A stretch of DNA of 64,000 bases. Origin: Phaeodactylibacter sp. GTDB lineage: Bacteria > Bacteroidota > Bacteroidia > Chitinophagales > Saprospiraceae. Made by a program: the position numbers and the translations under genes. Of this stretch, positions 44,360 through 52,876 are shown one piece after another (position 1 is the first letter of the stretch; the number at the start of each line of letters is the position of its first letter). The notes beneath the pieces are model-generated. The model did not search any database. It had not been told where the DNA came from and was given only the letters and a program-made list of their open reading frames with translations. The stretch spans positions 104,024 to 168,023 of the forward strand of contig NZ_JALEGS010000024.1 of the NCBI RefSeq assembly GCF_022763345.1. The letters run 5' to 3'.

Positions 44360-45094
44360 TTAAAATTTCAGCAAGAAGTCCTTCAGCAGCGCCCGGTAGG
44401 CCGGGGTGTAGGAGTCTTCCGCATCTGTTCCCCTTATGACCAGCTGATCGGTTTCGGTGGGTTTGTCTTCCTGCTCGAACTGCATCAGCAGGCGGTTGAC
44501 CGCTGCCTCAGGCTTGGGTTGTACTTCGGTCACTTTGGTGCAGAACAGGTGGTATTCCTCCGCTCTTTCCTGAAACCGGAGCCCTTCGAGGTAAGGCAAC
44601 ACCAGGCAAAACCGCCCGTTTTTAGCCAATAACTGCCGAACCGCTATGAGCAAATCCCCGTGCGGCATGCGGACCGTTTGCCGGGCGATCGCACGCTCCT
44701 CCTTCATGCCAAAGGTGCCGCCGGAAAAGAACGGTGGGTTGGAAACGATAAGGTCGTAAGTGGTGCGGGTTGTGCGCGCATAGTCCTGAATGGCTTCCTG
44801 AATCACAGACAAGCGCTCTTTCCAGGGGGAGGACTCAAAGTTAGCACCAGCCTGTTCACAGGCTACATCGTCAATATCAACCGCATGGATGGTAGCTTCC
44901 GGGGCACGCTGTGCCAGCATGAGCGCAATGACGCCGGTCCCGGTGCCTATATCAAGCGCCTGAGTAGCGGCATCTACCTGAGCCCAGGCACCGAGCATGA
45001 TCCCATCCGTGCCTACTTTCATCGCGCAACGGTCTTGCTGTACAGCGAATTGCTTAAACTGAAACGGAGCGGTTTGTTCTTCTGTCTTTGCCAT
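44360..45094 (-). CDS. trmN6: tRNA1(Val) (adenine(37)-N6)-methyltransferase
   Basis: TrmN6 (YfiC) makes N6-methyladenosine at position 37 of tRNA-Val. The ATG at 45094 (MAKTEEQ) is preferred to an in-frame TTG at 45106; it gives 244 residues, the usual size. Seen here: FAVQQDRCAMKVGTDGIMLGAW, which is a family marker, SAM loop LDIGTGTGVIALMLAQR, and the catalytic NPPF tetrapeptide in LIVSNPPFFSGG that distinguishes N6-adenine methyltransferases. A terminator hairpin lies just upstream of it, so it starts a new transcript, followed by ppk1 after 92 bases. Confidence 0.93.
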   Translation of the reverse strand: MAKTEEQTAPFQFKQFAVQQDRCAMKVGTDGIMLGAWAQVDAATQALDIGTGTGVIALMLAQRAPEATIHAVDIDDVACEQAGANFESSPWKERLSVIQEAIQDYARTTRTTYDLIVSNPPFFSGGTFGMKEERAIARQTVRMPHGDLLIAVRQLLAKNGRFCLVLPYLEGLRFQERAEEYHLFCTKVTEVQPKPEAAVNRLLMQFEQEDKPTETDQLVIRGTDAEDSYTPAYRALLKDFLLKF

Positions 45095-45107
45095 AGCTGG
45101 ATTCAAG

Positions 45108-45141
45108 TAAGGGGAGCAGGTTTTTGTTGCTGCTCCCCTTA
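45108..45141 (-). terminator. Intrinsic terminator of the TonB-receptor/DUF5689 operon
   Basis: A perfect 12-bp stem, TAAGGGGAGCAG at 45108-45119 with its complement at 45130-45141, and a 10-base loop. It lies 36 bases after the DUF5689 stop on the minus strand and before trmN6. The T tract after the stem is weak (TTACTTG). Confidence 0.75.
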
Positions 45142-45177
45142 TTAAGGCTTTTTAGTCAGAATGGTTCAACAGATTGC

Positions 45178-47202
45178 TTACTGCTGAATATCGTTGAGGT
45201 TGCGAAGGGTCAGCTGGGGCGAGTTAAACTCGGACACCATAGCTGTAAGGGTAAAGGCACCATTAGGCACCGCACTACCGGAGAAAGTGGCTTGACTACG
45301 GGTGAAGGTCGCAATGGTAGCTGTACCGTCATCCAGCGTCTTGGCACCGGAGAATGTACCACCCTCTGTGTAAGAAACATCGGAAACCTTAACCAGGGTG
45401 GACTCCCAGGCTTCCGCATTATCCAGGATCTCCTGAATGGTGGCGTCACGTGGTTCCGGCAAGGTGCCGTTGCCCATACTTGTTGCATCGGCGTTGTCCA
45501 CGTCATTTATCTGGAGCAGCCCGTTAAATTCACTCAGCTCGTCACCGCCAACACTGACTTCCACCTCTTCACCCAAAGCGAAGCTATGAGGATCCGCAAA
45601 GCGGACAACTATGCCTCCGGTTTCGTCCTGAATGACCATATTCCGGAAGTCTGTATTATTCGCATCCACATCCGAGATCACTACGGCATTGATAAAGCGG
45701 TTGGCTGGCACAGCTGATGCACCACTTTCAAATAAAGTGCGGAGTTCTGCCAGGCTAATTTGCTCGGGGTCACCGCCGGTACCGGTTTCGCCCCCTACAT
45801 CTTCCAGGTTCCGGATGACCAGCTGATGGTCGGTGAACTGAGAAACAATAGCGGTCATATCCACAGGCTCCGCCGGCAGTGCAGAACTGGCGAAGGTTGC
45901 TGAGGGGCGGGTGAACATCGTAATGCTGCCAGAACCGTCATTTACTGTGGTGGCACCTGTAAAGGTCGCGCTACCGGAAATGCTTGCGCCATTGATCTGC
46001 ACCAGGGTAGATTCCCAGGCCTCAGCATTGTCCAGCACCTCTCCGATAGTAGTTACACGCGGTTCCACCGGATCGCCCATGCCATTGGAAGTAGCGAGGT
46101 CGTTATTGATAAAGTCAAGCTGCAGCAGGTCATTATAAAGTGAAAGCTCTTGGCCGGAAACCACCACTTCGATCTCTTCGCCCAGGCTGAAGCCGTGGTC
46201 GCCCTGGAAGAAAATGGTAATGCCTGCCGTACCATCCTGAACCACCGCTACCCGGCCGTCAAAGTTGCCATTCTGATTATCAGAAATCACTACGCCACGA
46301 ATTTTCCGGTCTTCGGGGCCTTCTGTTCCGCCATCCGCAAATACATCCCGCAGTTCCCGGATAGTCATGAGTTCCTCTTCGCCCGTGCCGGCATTGCAAC
46401 GCGTGCCGGCCATGTCTACATCGAGGTCAGCGGCACGAATAAACAGCTGCTTGGTATCTCCAAATACATTAAAGATAGCGGTGAGCGTACCATTGCCATC
46501 GGGCAGGGTATCAATTGCGAAGTCCGCGAAACCACTTGTACGAACGACAATTTCATTGCCATCACAATCCTGAAGCGTACGGTTAAGCGTGCTGCGGCCA
46601 AAAGCATCGGCGTAGGTCAGCCCCAGCTCAAAGGAGGCAAATTCCACATCTTGCAACTGTACCAGCGTGGAAATATCGTTGACGCCCAGGGAGTTAATCG
46701 TGCGGACAGCGGGCTCCGGCTCGCCGACCAGCATACCGCGGTAAATGCGCGAATTGTAGTCGATGATGTCGCCCAGCTCTTCACCACCACCTTCCTGAAT
46801 GATATAACCGCCCAGTTGCACGATACCGTTGAACTCGCCTAAGACCAGTCCCTTACAGTCAATAGCGACCTCACGCCCAAGTGGGAAGAGGTTGAAGGCA
46901 TCCGTCAGGTTGATGAGCACCTCGATACCAGCCGTGCTGTCCTGAATAATCAGGGAGCGGAAGAAGTTGCCCTGCACGTCGTTGCCAACAACGATGCCCT
47001 GTACGATGACATCTGTCTCGATAACCGTCAGGCGGCCGGGGATGTAAAGACTTTTGAGATCTGCAATAGAGGTGTTGCCCGTCACTTCAAGTTCTGTGCC
47101 CGTTACAGGCGGCTCTTCAAATTCGGTATCAACACAGGATGGAAGCACAGCCATGCTAAGCAGCAGGCTAAAAAAGAACAGCTTTGATAACTGAAATTTC
47201 AT
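45178..47202 (-). CDS. DUF5689 lipoprotein with three tandem repeat units
   Basis: 674 residues with a lipoprotein signal (lipobox AVLPSC, Cys23). Three homologous units of about 190 residues follow (roughly 45-270, 285-465 and 480-674). Units 2 and 3 are nearly parallel in sequence: TIRELRDVFADG / SLAELRTLFESG, GVVISDNQNGNF / AVVISDVDANNT, LGEEIEVVVSGQELS / LGEEVEVSVGGDELS, AEAWESTLVQI / AEAWESTLVKV. DUF5689 is an OB-fold related to domains on secreted nucleases. Together with the receptor upstream it resembles a SusD-like accessory that binds substrate at the surface. The first unit is more divergent. Function is inferred from its partners, an outer-membrane receptor and a secreted nuclease-like protein. 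Confidence 0.85.
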   Translation of the reverse strand: MKFQLSKLFFFSLLLSMAVLPSCVDTEFEEPPVTGTELEVTGNTSIADLKSLYIPGRLTVIETDVIVQGIVVGNDVQGNFFRSLIIQDSTAGIEVLINLTDAFNLFPLGREVAIDCKGLVLGEFNGIVQLGGYIIQEGGGEELGDIIDYNSRIYRGMLVGEPEPAVRTINSLGVNDISTLVQLQDVEFASFELGLTYADAFGRSTLNRTLQDCDGNEIVVRTSGFADFAIDTLPDGNGTLTAIFNVFGDTKQLFIRAADLDVDMAGTRCNAGTGEEELMTIRELRDVFADGGTEGPEDRKIRGVVISDNQNGNFDGRVAVVQDGTAGITIFFQGDHGFSLGEEIEVVVSGQELSLYNDLLQLDFINNDLATSNGMGDPVEPRVTTIGEVLDNAEAWESTLVQINGASISGSATFTGATTVNDGSGSITMFTRPSATFASSALPAEPVDMTAIVSQFTDHQLVIRNLEDVGGETGTGGDPEQISLAELRTLFESGASAVPANRFINAVVISDVDANNTDFRNMVIQDETGGIVVRFADPHSFALGEEVEVSVGGDELSEFNGLLQINDVDNADATSMGNGTLPEPRDATIQEILDNAEAWESTLVKVSDVSYTEGGTFSGAKTLDDGTATIATFTRSQATFSGSAVPNGAFTLTAMVSEFNSPQLTLRNLNDIQQ

Positions 47203-47249
47203 TGTATAATGGCTTTTATGTCTTTCTAAATGATGATTGAGGTTCTGAA

Positions 47250-50039
47250 TTACAGGCGCAAACTTACATTCACAAAGAAGTTGCGGCCGTACAGGTAGTA
47301 ATATCGGGGCTGAAAAACAGAATCAGCGCCAGTCCGGGCATCAAAGTCAAAGCGCAACTGATCAAAACCGCCCGTAATAAAGTCGGTGTTGTTCAGGATG
47401 TTGTTGACCCCCGCATTGATGTACAGGAAGGTGCTGCCAAACTTGAAGGACTTGCCACCGAAAAAGTCAACGGTGAACTGACCGTCAGTCTGACGCTGCG
47501 CCACAATCTGATCATACTCCAGAGAACTGGGCTCCAGCCCAATCACAGCCTCCGGTGAACGGTTGATCGGGCTGAAATCGATAAACACGTTATCGAAGTA
47601 GTTGAAGTTCAGGTAGGCAAACCAGAAGCCTTTCGGGCGAAGATTCAGCCCCAGGGTGTAAGCATTTTGGGGGCGGCCCGGCACCTTTAGCCCTTTTTGG
47701 AACACCTCAAATTCGCTATTGACCTGATCGAAGGTCTCTTGATCGTCACCGTACAACTCGCCCTGTGCATTGCTATTGAAGACATAGTCTCCCAGCGCCG
47801 CCACGCCCCGGATGCTCAGGGATGGCGTGACCTTTGCCTCGATTGCCAGCTCTGCGCCCTGATGCAGTTGGTCCTGCCCGGTCATCACAAGGCTGCCAAA
47901 AGCCCGCTGCAGGTCATTGTAGAACCGGATGATCTCGGTGCGGTTATCAAATTGCGTGTAGTAAAGCGATGCCCGCCCTTGTACATTGGGCGAACGCAGC
48001 AAGTAGCCGATTTCACCACCGTAAATGGTCTCGCTTTCCAGGCCCGGCACCAGCTGATCGCGCGTACGGGGCGACACATAGGCATTTCGGGCAAATGGAG
48101 CGCGGGTCATGTGCGTACCATTGGCAAAAAGGTAATTCCGGCCATCAATTTTATAGGTAATTCCACCTTTCACGCCAAAGTTGGTGAAATTCTGCTTTTC
48201 GGATTCTCCGAACGATTGATCCGGGAAGCGGCCCGTACGGTATTTACCCGTTCGCCAGAAGGTGGTTTGGCTGCCATTGACCGCAGCGAAAATATCAAAG
48301 CGTGGCAGGGTAAACTGTCCCTGAAGCCATCCATCAGCCCGGCGTACATCAATATCGTAGCTCCATCCAAAGCGATCACCCTCACGTACAATCCGATTGG
48401 GGTTGTTCAGGTCGCTCTGCTGCACCTCCGGATTGTCCGGAAAGTCACGCACGGCAAAAGCGTCGATGTCTACAAAGTAATCGGCACCAAGCAGGTCATC
48501 TACCACCTTAAAGTTGTCGATGGTTTGCGTCTGATAAGTCAACCCGCCGCTAAGCGTGAAGATGTCGCTGATGATGTGATTGTAATTGGTGTAAAAGTTG
48601 AACTCCTCGGAGTCGTAGCGCCGGTCTTCCACCATGTACTGTGCCCAGCGGCCTTCCACCTCCTGCCCTTCCAGGAACTGAGGATACTTGTCTGCCAGCT
48701 GAGAAGTCCGGTTGACCTCATAAAACTGATCCCAGTTGATCTGCCGGGAGGATTCATTATTGCGCAGGTCCGCTTCTACGATGGCGGCGGCCTCAGGTTG
48801 CCCGATAGACTCGAAATAGCTCGGCAGGTTCCGGTAGTAGTCGGGGCGGGGGTCCGGCGCTTCAAACCAGTTCAGAGCGGTACCGCCGATGCGGCCAAAC
48901 TGATAAGATGCGGTAGTGGTTAGTGTAGCGTCTTCGCTCAACTGCCAGTCGTGCCGCAGCATAATTACCGGCTGATGCACCCGGGAAATCCGTGAGTTCC
49001 GCTTTTCACCATTTTGGTAGCCCCAGAAAGGGTTGTAGTAGTTGTTGTCAGCCAGGTCGTACATTTCCGGCGTACTTGCGCCTGCCCGGCCGCGCTGTGT
49101 CGGAGCGCCAAATGTGGTGAGGTTAAGGAGGTGGTTGTCTCCCAGCTTTTTGTCAATAGCCATGAAATAGGCGTAGGCATCATAAAAACTGCCCTCCTCG
49201 TAACCTTCCTGCGCCCAACGGCGGGAACCGGAGAAGGAAAAGGCCCAGCCATTGTCCATCATACCGGTAGAATGTGTGAGCATGGTACGCCAGCGGTAGC
49301 CCCGGTTCGTTGCTGACATGGTCACACGGGTCTGTTCGCGCTGTGAGGAAGCTCGGGTATCAATGGAAGAACCTCCCCCCACACCACCAAAGGCATAGGA
49401 AAGGGGGCTGAGGCCGATTTCTGCATTACGGTTGCGGGTCACGTCATTCAAACCGCCCAGAGCACTCCAAAACGCACGGCCGTTTTCCAATTCGTTGAAA
49501 GGCACACCATTAATATAAACAGCAGTATTTTCAGAGTCGTAGCCCCGTATACGGAAACGCGCGGGACCAAAGGTAAAGGCAGCCGCTGAGACAAACACAT
49601 CTCTCGAGGCAGCGAGCACACCGGAAATATTCTGATTGTCCGTTTCCTGCTCCAGGTCACCATCCGAAAGGGTAATGGTGGGGATGAAGTCCTCTTTGTT
49701 GGTGATCCCTTCTTCCCGCTGAGTGGGCACGAGCTGGACTTTACCGATTTCATACACCCCTTCGCCCTGATCCTTGACGGTGGTACTGAGTGTTTGCTCG
49801 ATGTAATCCTCTTTGCCACGGAAGGTAAAGTCATGGCTGCCCTCCGGCACCTCAAAGAAAGTGAAAGTACCTTTTTCATCAGAAACGGCTGTTGTCCCAT
49901 CATCAAGGGTTACAACAACGGCAGCGATGGGAAGGTCCGTCTCACTGTCAAAGACGGTACCGCGAACCTCCACTTGCGCTTGTAACAGCCATGCAGGCAA
50001 AAGCGCTAAGAGGGTAAAAAGCGTTCTTTTCAGTTGCAT
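47250..50039 (-). CDS. TonB-dependent receptor with carboxypeptidase-like N-terminal domain
   Basis: 929 residues: signal peptide, a carboxypeptidase-regulatory-like beta-sandwich (about 22-110; VEVRGTVFDSETDLPIAAVVVTL), a plug domain (about 115-235; ISGVLAASRDVFVSAAAFTFG, RIRGYDSENTAVYINGVPFNEL), and a 22-strand-type outer-membrane barrel to the C-terminal aromatic strand RNFFVNVSLRL. It imports a ligand across the outer membrane using TonB energy. The DUF5689 lipoprotein follows 47 bases downstream as a likely lid or partner. A secreted endonuclease/phosphatase-fold gene starts 259 bases away in the opposite direction. Together these suggest uptake of nucleotides, phosphate esters or DNA breakdown products, which is inference. 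Confidence 0.93.
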   Translation of the reverse strand: MQLKRTLFTLLALLPAWLLQAQVEVRGTVFDSETDLPIAAVVVTLDDGTTAVSDEKGTFTFFEVPEGSHDFTFRGKEDYIEQTLSTTVKDQGEGVYEIGKVQLVPTQREEGITNKEDFIPTITLSDGDLEQETDNQNISGVLAASRDVFVSAAAFTFGPARFRIRGYDSENTAVYINGVPFNELENGRAFWSALGGLNDVTRNRNAEIGLSPLSYAFGGVGGGSSIDTRASSQREQTRVTMSATNRGYRWRTMLTHSTGMMDNGWAFSFSGSRRWAQEGYEEGSFYDAYAYFMAIDKKLGDNHLLNLTTFGAPTQRGRAGASTPEMYDLADNNYYNPFWGYQNGEKRNSRISRVHQPVIMLRHDWQLSEDATLTTTASYQFGRIGGTALNWFEAPDPRPDYYRNLPSYFESIGQPEAAAIVEADLRNNESSRQINWDQFYEVNRTSQLADKYPQFLEGQEVEGRWAQYMVEDRRYDSEEFNFYTNYNHIISDIFTLSGGLTYQTQTIDNFKVVDDLLGADYFVDIDAFAVRDFPDNPEVQQSDLNNPNRIVREGDRFGWSYDIDVRRADGWLQGQFTLPRFDIFAAVNGSQTTFWRTGKYRTGRFPDQSFGESEKQNFTNFGVKGGITYKIDGRNYLFANGTHMTRAPFARNAYVSPRTRDQLVPGLESETIYGGEIGYLLRSPNVQGRASLYYTQFDNRTEIIRFYNDLQRAFGSLVMTGQDQLHQGAELAIEAKVTPSLSIRGVAALGDYVFNSNAQGELYGDDQETFDQVNSEFEVFQKGLKVPGRPQNAYTLGLNLRPKGFWFAYLNFNYFDNVFIDFSPINRSPEAVIGLEPSSLEYDQIVAQRQTDGQFTVDFFGGKSFKFGSTFLYINAGVNNILNNTDFITGGFDQLRFDFDARTGADSVFQPRYYYLYGRNFFVNVSLRL

Positions 50040-50137
50040 AAGTATGATTTATGTCAGAGTAATGTACGATGTGGCGGGTGTGTGATTGTTGGGATAGTTG
50101 TGCGGCATTCAGGGGGCATTGGTCCTAAAAGCGAGTG

Positions 50138-50145
50138 CAAAAGTA
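50138..50145 (-). promoter_or_regulatory. -7 box of the TonB receptor operon
   Basis: Minus-strand TACTTTTG (TAnnTTTG), 98 bases before the receptor start, leaving a long untranslated leader. No clear -33 TTG. Confidence 0.45.
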
Positions 50146-50184
50146 GAAGAAAAATAACTTTATTTAAGACCGGGCGCCCAAAAA

Positions 50185-50201
50185 TTAACCAAAACTTAAT
50201 A
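50185..50201 (+). promoter_or_regulatory. Direct repeat with 11-base period, possible Pho-type site
   Basis: TTAACC at 50185 and TTAATA at 50196 are separated by five bases, so their starts are 11 apart, one helical turn. It lies about midway between the two divergent -7 boxes, 40 to 60 bases from each. The form recalls the TTAACA-N5-TTAACA direct repeats bound by PhoP in Bacillus. The region is AT-rich, so chance is possible. Confidence 0.3.
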
Positions 50202-50244
50202 CCGATGGCCAATTCGGTCTTCGTTTTTACAAAAGCAGATTTGA

Positions 50245-50252
50245 TATATTTG
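50245..50252 (+). promoter_or_regulatory. -7 box of the secreted endonuclease gene
   Basis: TATATTTG (TAnnTTTG), 46 bases before the ATG of the endonuclease/exonuclease/phosphatase gene. Confidence 0.45.
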
Positions 50253-50298
50253 CCGCCAATTGCCTTTCCGGGCACTTCAAACCTGAGAAAACAAATTT

Positions 50299-51390
50299 AT
50301 GCTACGCACGAATTCCCAACATTATTGCTCCAGTTTCCAATCCAGGAGTAGGATCCCACGCCATCTTTTTTTCCTGTTGTGCCTGCTCTTTGCAAGTTCA
50401 GCGGTAACCGCTCAGCAGAACTACAAGATCGCTGCCGTAGGTTTTTACAACTTCGAAAACCTCTTTGACACCCTTGATACGGAGGATGTCCGCGATACCG
50501 AATTCACGCCCACCGGGAGCAAAGTCTGGAACACCAAGCGCTACCAGGCCAAACTGGATAACCTGGCTAAAGTCGTGGCAGAGTTAGGCACGGACGTTAC
50601 GCCGGACGGGGTTGCCATTCTTGGGGTTTCGGAAATAGAAAACCGCAGTGTATTGGAAGACTTTGTGAAACACCCCCTTATTAAAGACCGGAACTACCAG
50701 ATCATCCATCAGGACTCCCCTGATGAGCGTGGGATCGATGTCGCGCTTTTGTACAACCCCAAGTACTTCGAGCTGAAGGGCCATGAGAACCTCTTTGTGG
50801 AACTCTACCGGGACGGCGAGCCCGATTACACCCGTGACGTCCTCCTCGTTTCCGGCAATTTTGACGGCGAGCCCATGCATTTTATGGTCAACCACTGGCC
50901 CAGCCGAAGCGGGGGGGAAGCAGCCAGTCAGCCTGCCAGGAACAAGGCTGCGTTGGTTTGCAAAACCGCCGCCGACTCCATCTTCGCTGAAGACCCTAAG
51001 GCTAAAATCGTCATTATGGGCGACCTCAACGATGACCCCATCAGCCCGTCTGTAAAGGAAGTCATTGGCGCAAAGACCAACCGCCGGAAAGTGCGCAAGG
51101 CGGAGTTCTACAACCCCATGTATGAGCTGTACCGCAAGGGCATTGGGACCCTGGCTTACCGGGATGCCTGGAGCTTGTTCGATCAAATGATTCTCTCCGA
51201 CGGGTTGCTGGACGAGCGGCAGGAGGGCTATCAGTTTTACAAAGTCAGAATACACAGCCCCCGCTACCTGTTGCAAAAACACGGCCGGTTTAAGGGATAT
51301 CCGTTTAGGACTTTTGGCGGAAATGAGTACCTTGGGGGCTATAGCGACCACTTCCCGGTATATATTTTTATGGTAAAGCCTGCCGAGTAG
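50299..51390 (+). CDS. Secreted endonuclease/exonuclease/phosphatase-family protein
   Basis: A 363-residue protein of the DNase I-like fold with an N-terminal signal peptide ending near VTAQQ (residue 37). The active site is complete: Asn in YNFENLFD, Glu in GVSEIENRS, the DERGIDVALLYN strand, the catalytic His in VNHWPSRSGG, the GDLNDDP metal pair, and the terminal SDHFP. Members cut phosphodiester or phosphate ester bonds in DNA, RNA, inositol phosphates or sphingomyelin. As a secreted enzyme beside a TonB receptor and a DUF5689 lipoprotein, it probably breaks down extracellular nucleic acid or another phosphodiester for uptake. Exact substrate is unknown. No T9SS tail is seen, so it may be periplasmic. 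Confidence 0.92.
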   Translation: MLRTNSQHYCSSFQSRSRIPRHLFFLLCLLFASSAVTAQQNYKIAAVGFYNFENLFDTLDTEDVRDTEFTPTGSKVWNTKRYQAKLDNLAKVVAELGTDVTPDGVAILGVSEIENRSVLEDFVKHPLIKDRNYQIIHQDSPDERGIDVALLYNPKYFELKGHENLFVELYRDGEPDYTRDVLLVSGNFDGEPMHFMVNHWPSRSGGEAASQPARNKAALVCKTAADSIFAEDPKAKIVIMGDLNDDPISPSVKEVIGAKTNRRKVRKAEFYNPMYELYRKGIGTLAYRDAWSLFDQMILSDGLLDERQEGYQFYKVRIHSPRYLLQKHGRFKGYPFRTFGGNEYLGGYSDHFPVYIFMVKPAE

Positions 51391-51518
51391 CCTGGTGCGA
51401 TCAGACCGAAGTTTATTTGTTGCACTTTTTCTTAGCCTTTATTGCTGAGCGGGTTTAGTGTGCAGGTAATGACGGCTTCATCCATCATTGGCCCGGCAAG
51501 GCTTAAAATTGCAGGCAC

Positions 51519-52820
51519 TTGGCATTCGAAAAGGCACCACTGGAACTTAGCGGCGACTTCAAAGCCGCCCTTCAGATGATTGAGAATGAGGGGCGGAACG
51601 TCTTCATCACTGGGCGGGCGGGCACAGGCAAGTCCACCCTGCTTCAGTTGTTCCGCAATACGACGCGAAAAAAGACCGTAGTGCTCGCCCCTACCGGCAT
51701 TGCCGCCCTGAATGTGGGCGGGCAAACCATTCACTCCTTTTTTGGGTTCCCGCCCAAGCCCTTAAGCAGACAGGACCTTAAAAAGCGCCGCAACCGCAGG
51801 TTGTACACCAACCTTGAAGTGCTTGTGATTGATGAGATCTCCATGGTCCGGGCCGATATGCTGGATAATATCGACTGGTTCCTGCGCATCAACCGGGAAG
51901 TACCTGCCCCGTTTGGCGGGCTGCAAGTGGTCTTCTTTGGGGATATGTTCCAGCTGCCTCCCGTGGTGGCCAATGACATCGAAGCCATGCGCTTTCAGCT
52001 GGAGTACGATTCGCCCTATTTTTTTTCTGCTCATCTGTTTCAGGATCAAACCTTTTTCCTGGAGATGATGGAACTCAACAAAGTCTACCGGCAGGAGAAC
52101 CGCAACTTCCTGCGCTTGCTGGAGTCCGTACGCCTCAACCGGCTGGATTACGATGACCTGGAAGACCTCAACAGCCGCCATCTGCCCCAGTTTGAGCCGG
52201 AAGATTTCTACGTCACCCTCTCTGCACGCAACGCCACTGTTGACCGCATTAATCAGAGAGAACTCAGCCGGATACCACTGGAGGAAAAAACCTATGTCGC
52301 CACCATCAGCGGGCAGTTCAACCCCCGCCTCTACCCTACGGACCCTGCTCTGAAACTCAAGCTGGGCGCACAGGTGATGTTCATCAAAAATGATCCGGAC
52401 AAACGCTTTGTAAACGGTACCATCGGCAAGGTAATCAAGCTGGACAAAAAGAACGTGACGGTACAAATTGAGCAGGCGGATGGCACCCCTACCCAATTGG
52501 AGGTAGAGCCCATGGAGTGGGAAGTAGTCAAATACAAACCCAGCGAAAAAGACCCAAACCGGATAGAAACTGAAACTTTAGGCAATTTTACCCAGCTCCC
52601 TTTGCGTTTAGCATGGGCCATTACGATTCATAAGTCGCAAGGCAAGACATTCGACAAAGTCATTATCGACCTGGGCAGAGGCGCCTTCGAGCACGGGCAG
52701 ACCTACGTGGCGCTCAGCCGCTGCCGGAGCCTGGAAGGCATTGTTCTAAAGACACCATTGCGCATGCAGGACATCCTAATCGACGAGCGGGTCGTTCAAT
52801 TCTACGAAACCCACTTCTAA
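51519..52820 (+). CDS. Pif1-like SF1B DNA helicase
   Basis: 433 residues. Walker A GRAGTGKSTLLQLF at 31-44, motif Ic VLAPTGIAALNVGGQTIHSFF, Walker B VIDEISMVRADMLDNIDWFL, FFGDMFQLPPVV, and the C-terminal RLAWAITIHKSQGKTFDKVIIDLG with YVALSRCRSLEGI. These are the Pif1/RecD-like 5'-3' helicase motifs. Pif1 helicases resolve G-quadruplexes, R-loops and stalled forks. The start is TTG at 51519: an in-frame stop at 51504 excludes earlier starts, and the next ATG (51576) would remove LELSGDFKAALQMIE, which the family keeps. It is about 130 bases after the endonuclease gene. Confidence 0.9.
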   Translation: MAFEKAPLELSGDFKAALQMIENEGRNVFITGRAGTGKSTLLQLFRNTTRKKTVVLAPTGIAALNVGGQTIHSFFGFPPKPLSRQDLKKRRNRRLYTNLEVLVIDEISMVRADMLDNIDWFLRINREVPAPFGGLQVVFFGDMFQLPPVVANDIEAMRFQLEYDSPYFFSAHLFQDQTFFLEMMELNKVYRQENRNFLRLLESVRLNRLDYDDLEDLNSRHLPQFEPEDFYVTLSARNATVDRINQRELSRIPLEEKTYVATISGQFNPRLYPTDPALKLKLGAQVMFIKNDPDKRFVNGTIGKVIKLDKKNVTVQIEQADGTPTQLEVEPMEWEVVKYKPSEKDPNRIETETLGNFTQLPLRLAWAITIHKSQGKTFDKVIIDLGRGAFEHGQTYVALSRCRSLEGIVLKTPLRMQDILIDERVVQFYETHF

Positions 52821-52876
52821 TTAGCGAACTTAATCCGGTTTGAAGACATCTTGGTAAGAAAACGCTCACCAACCAC

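Noticed and set aside
47697..48923. Long plus-strand frame of 408 codons
   Set aside because: It lies entirely antisense to the TonB receptor gene and has no family motif; a shadow frame in GC-rich coding sequence.
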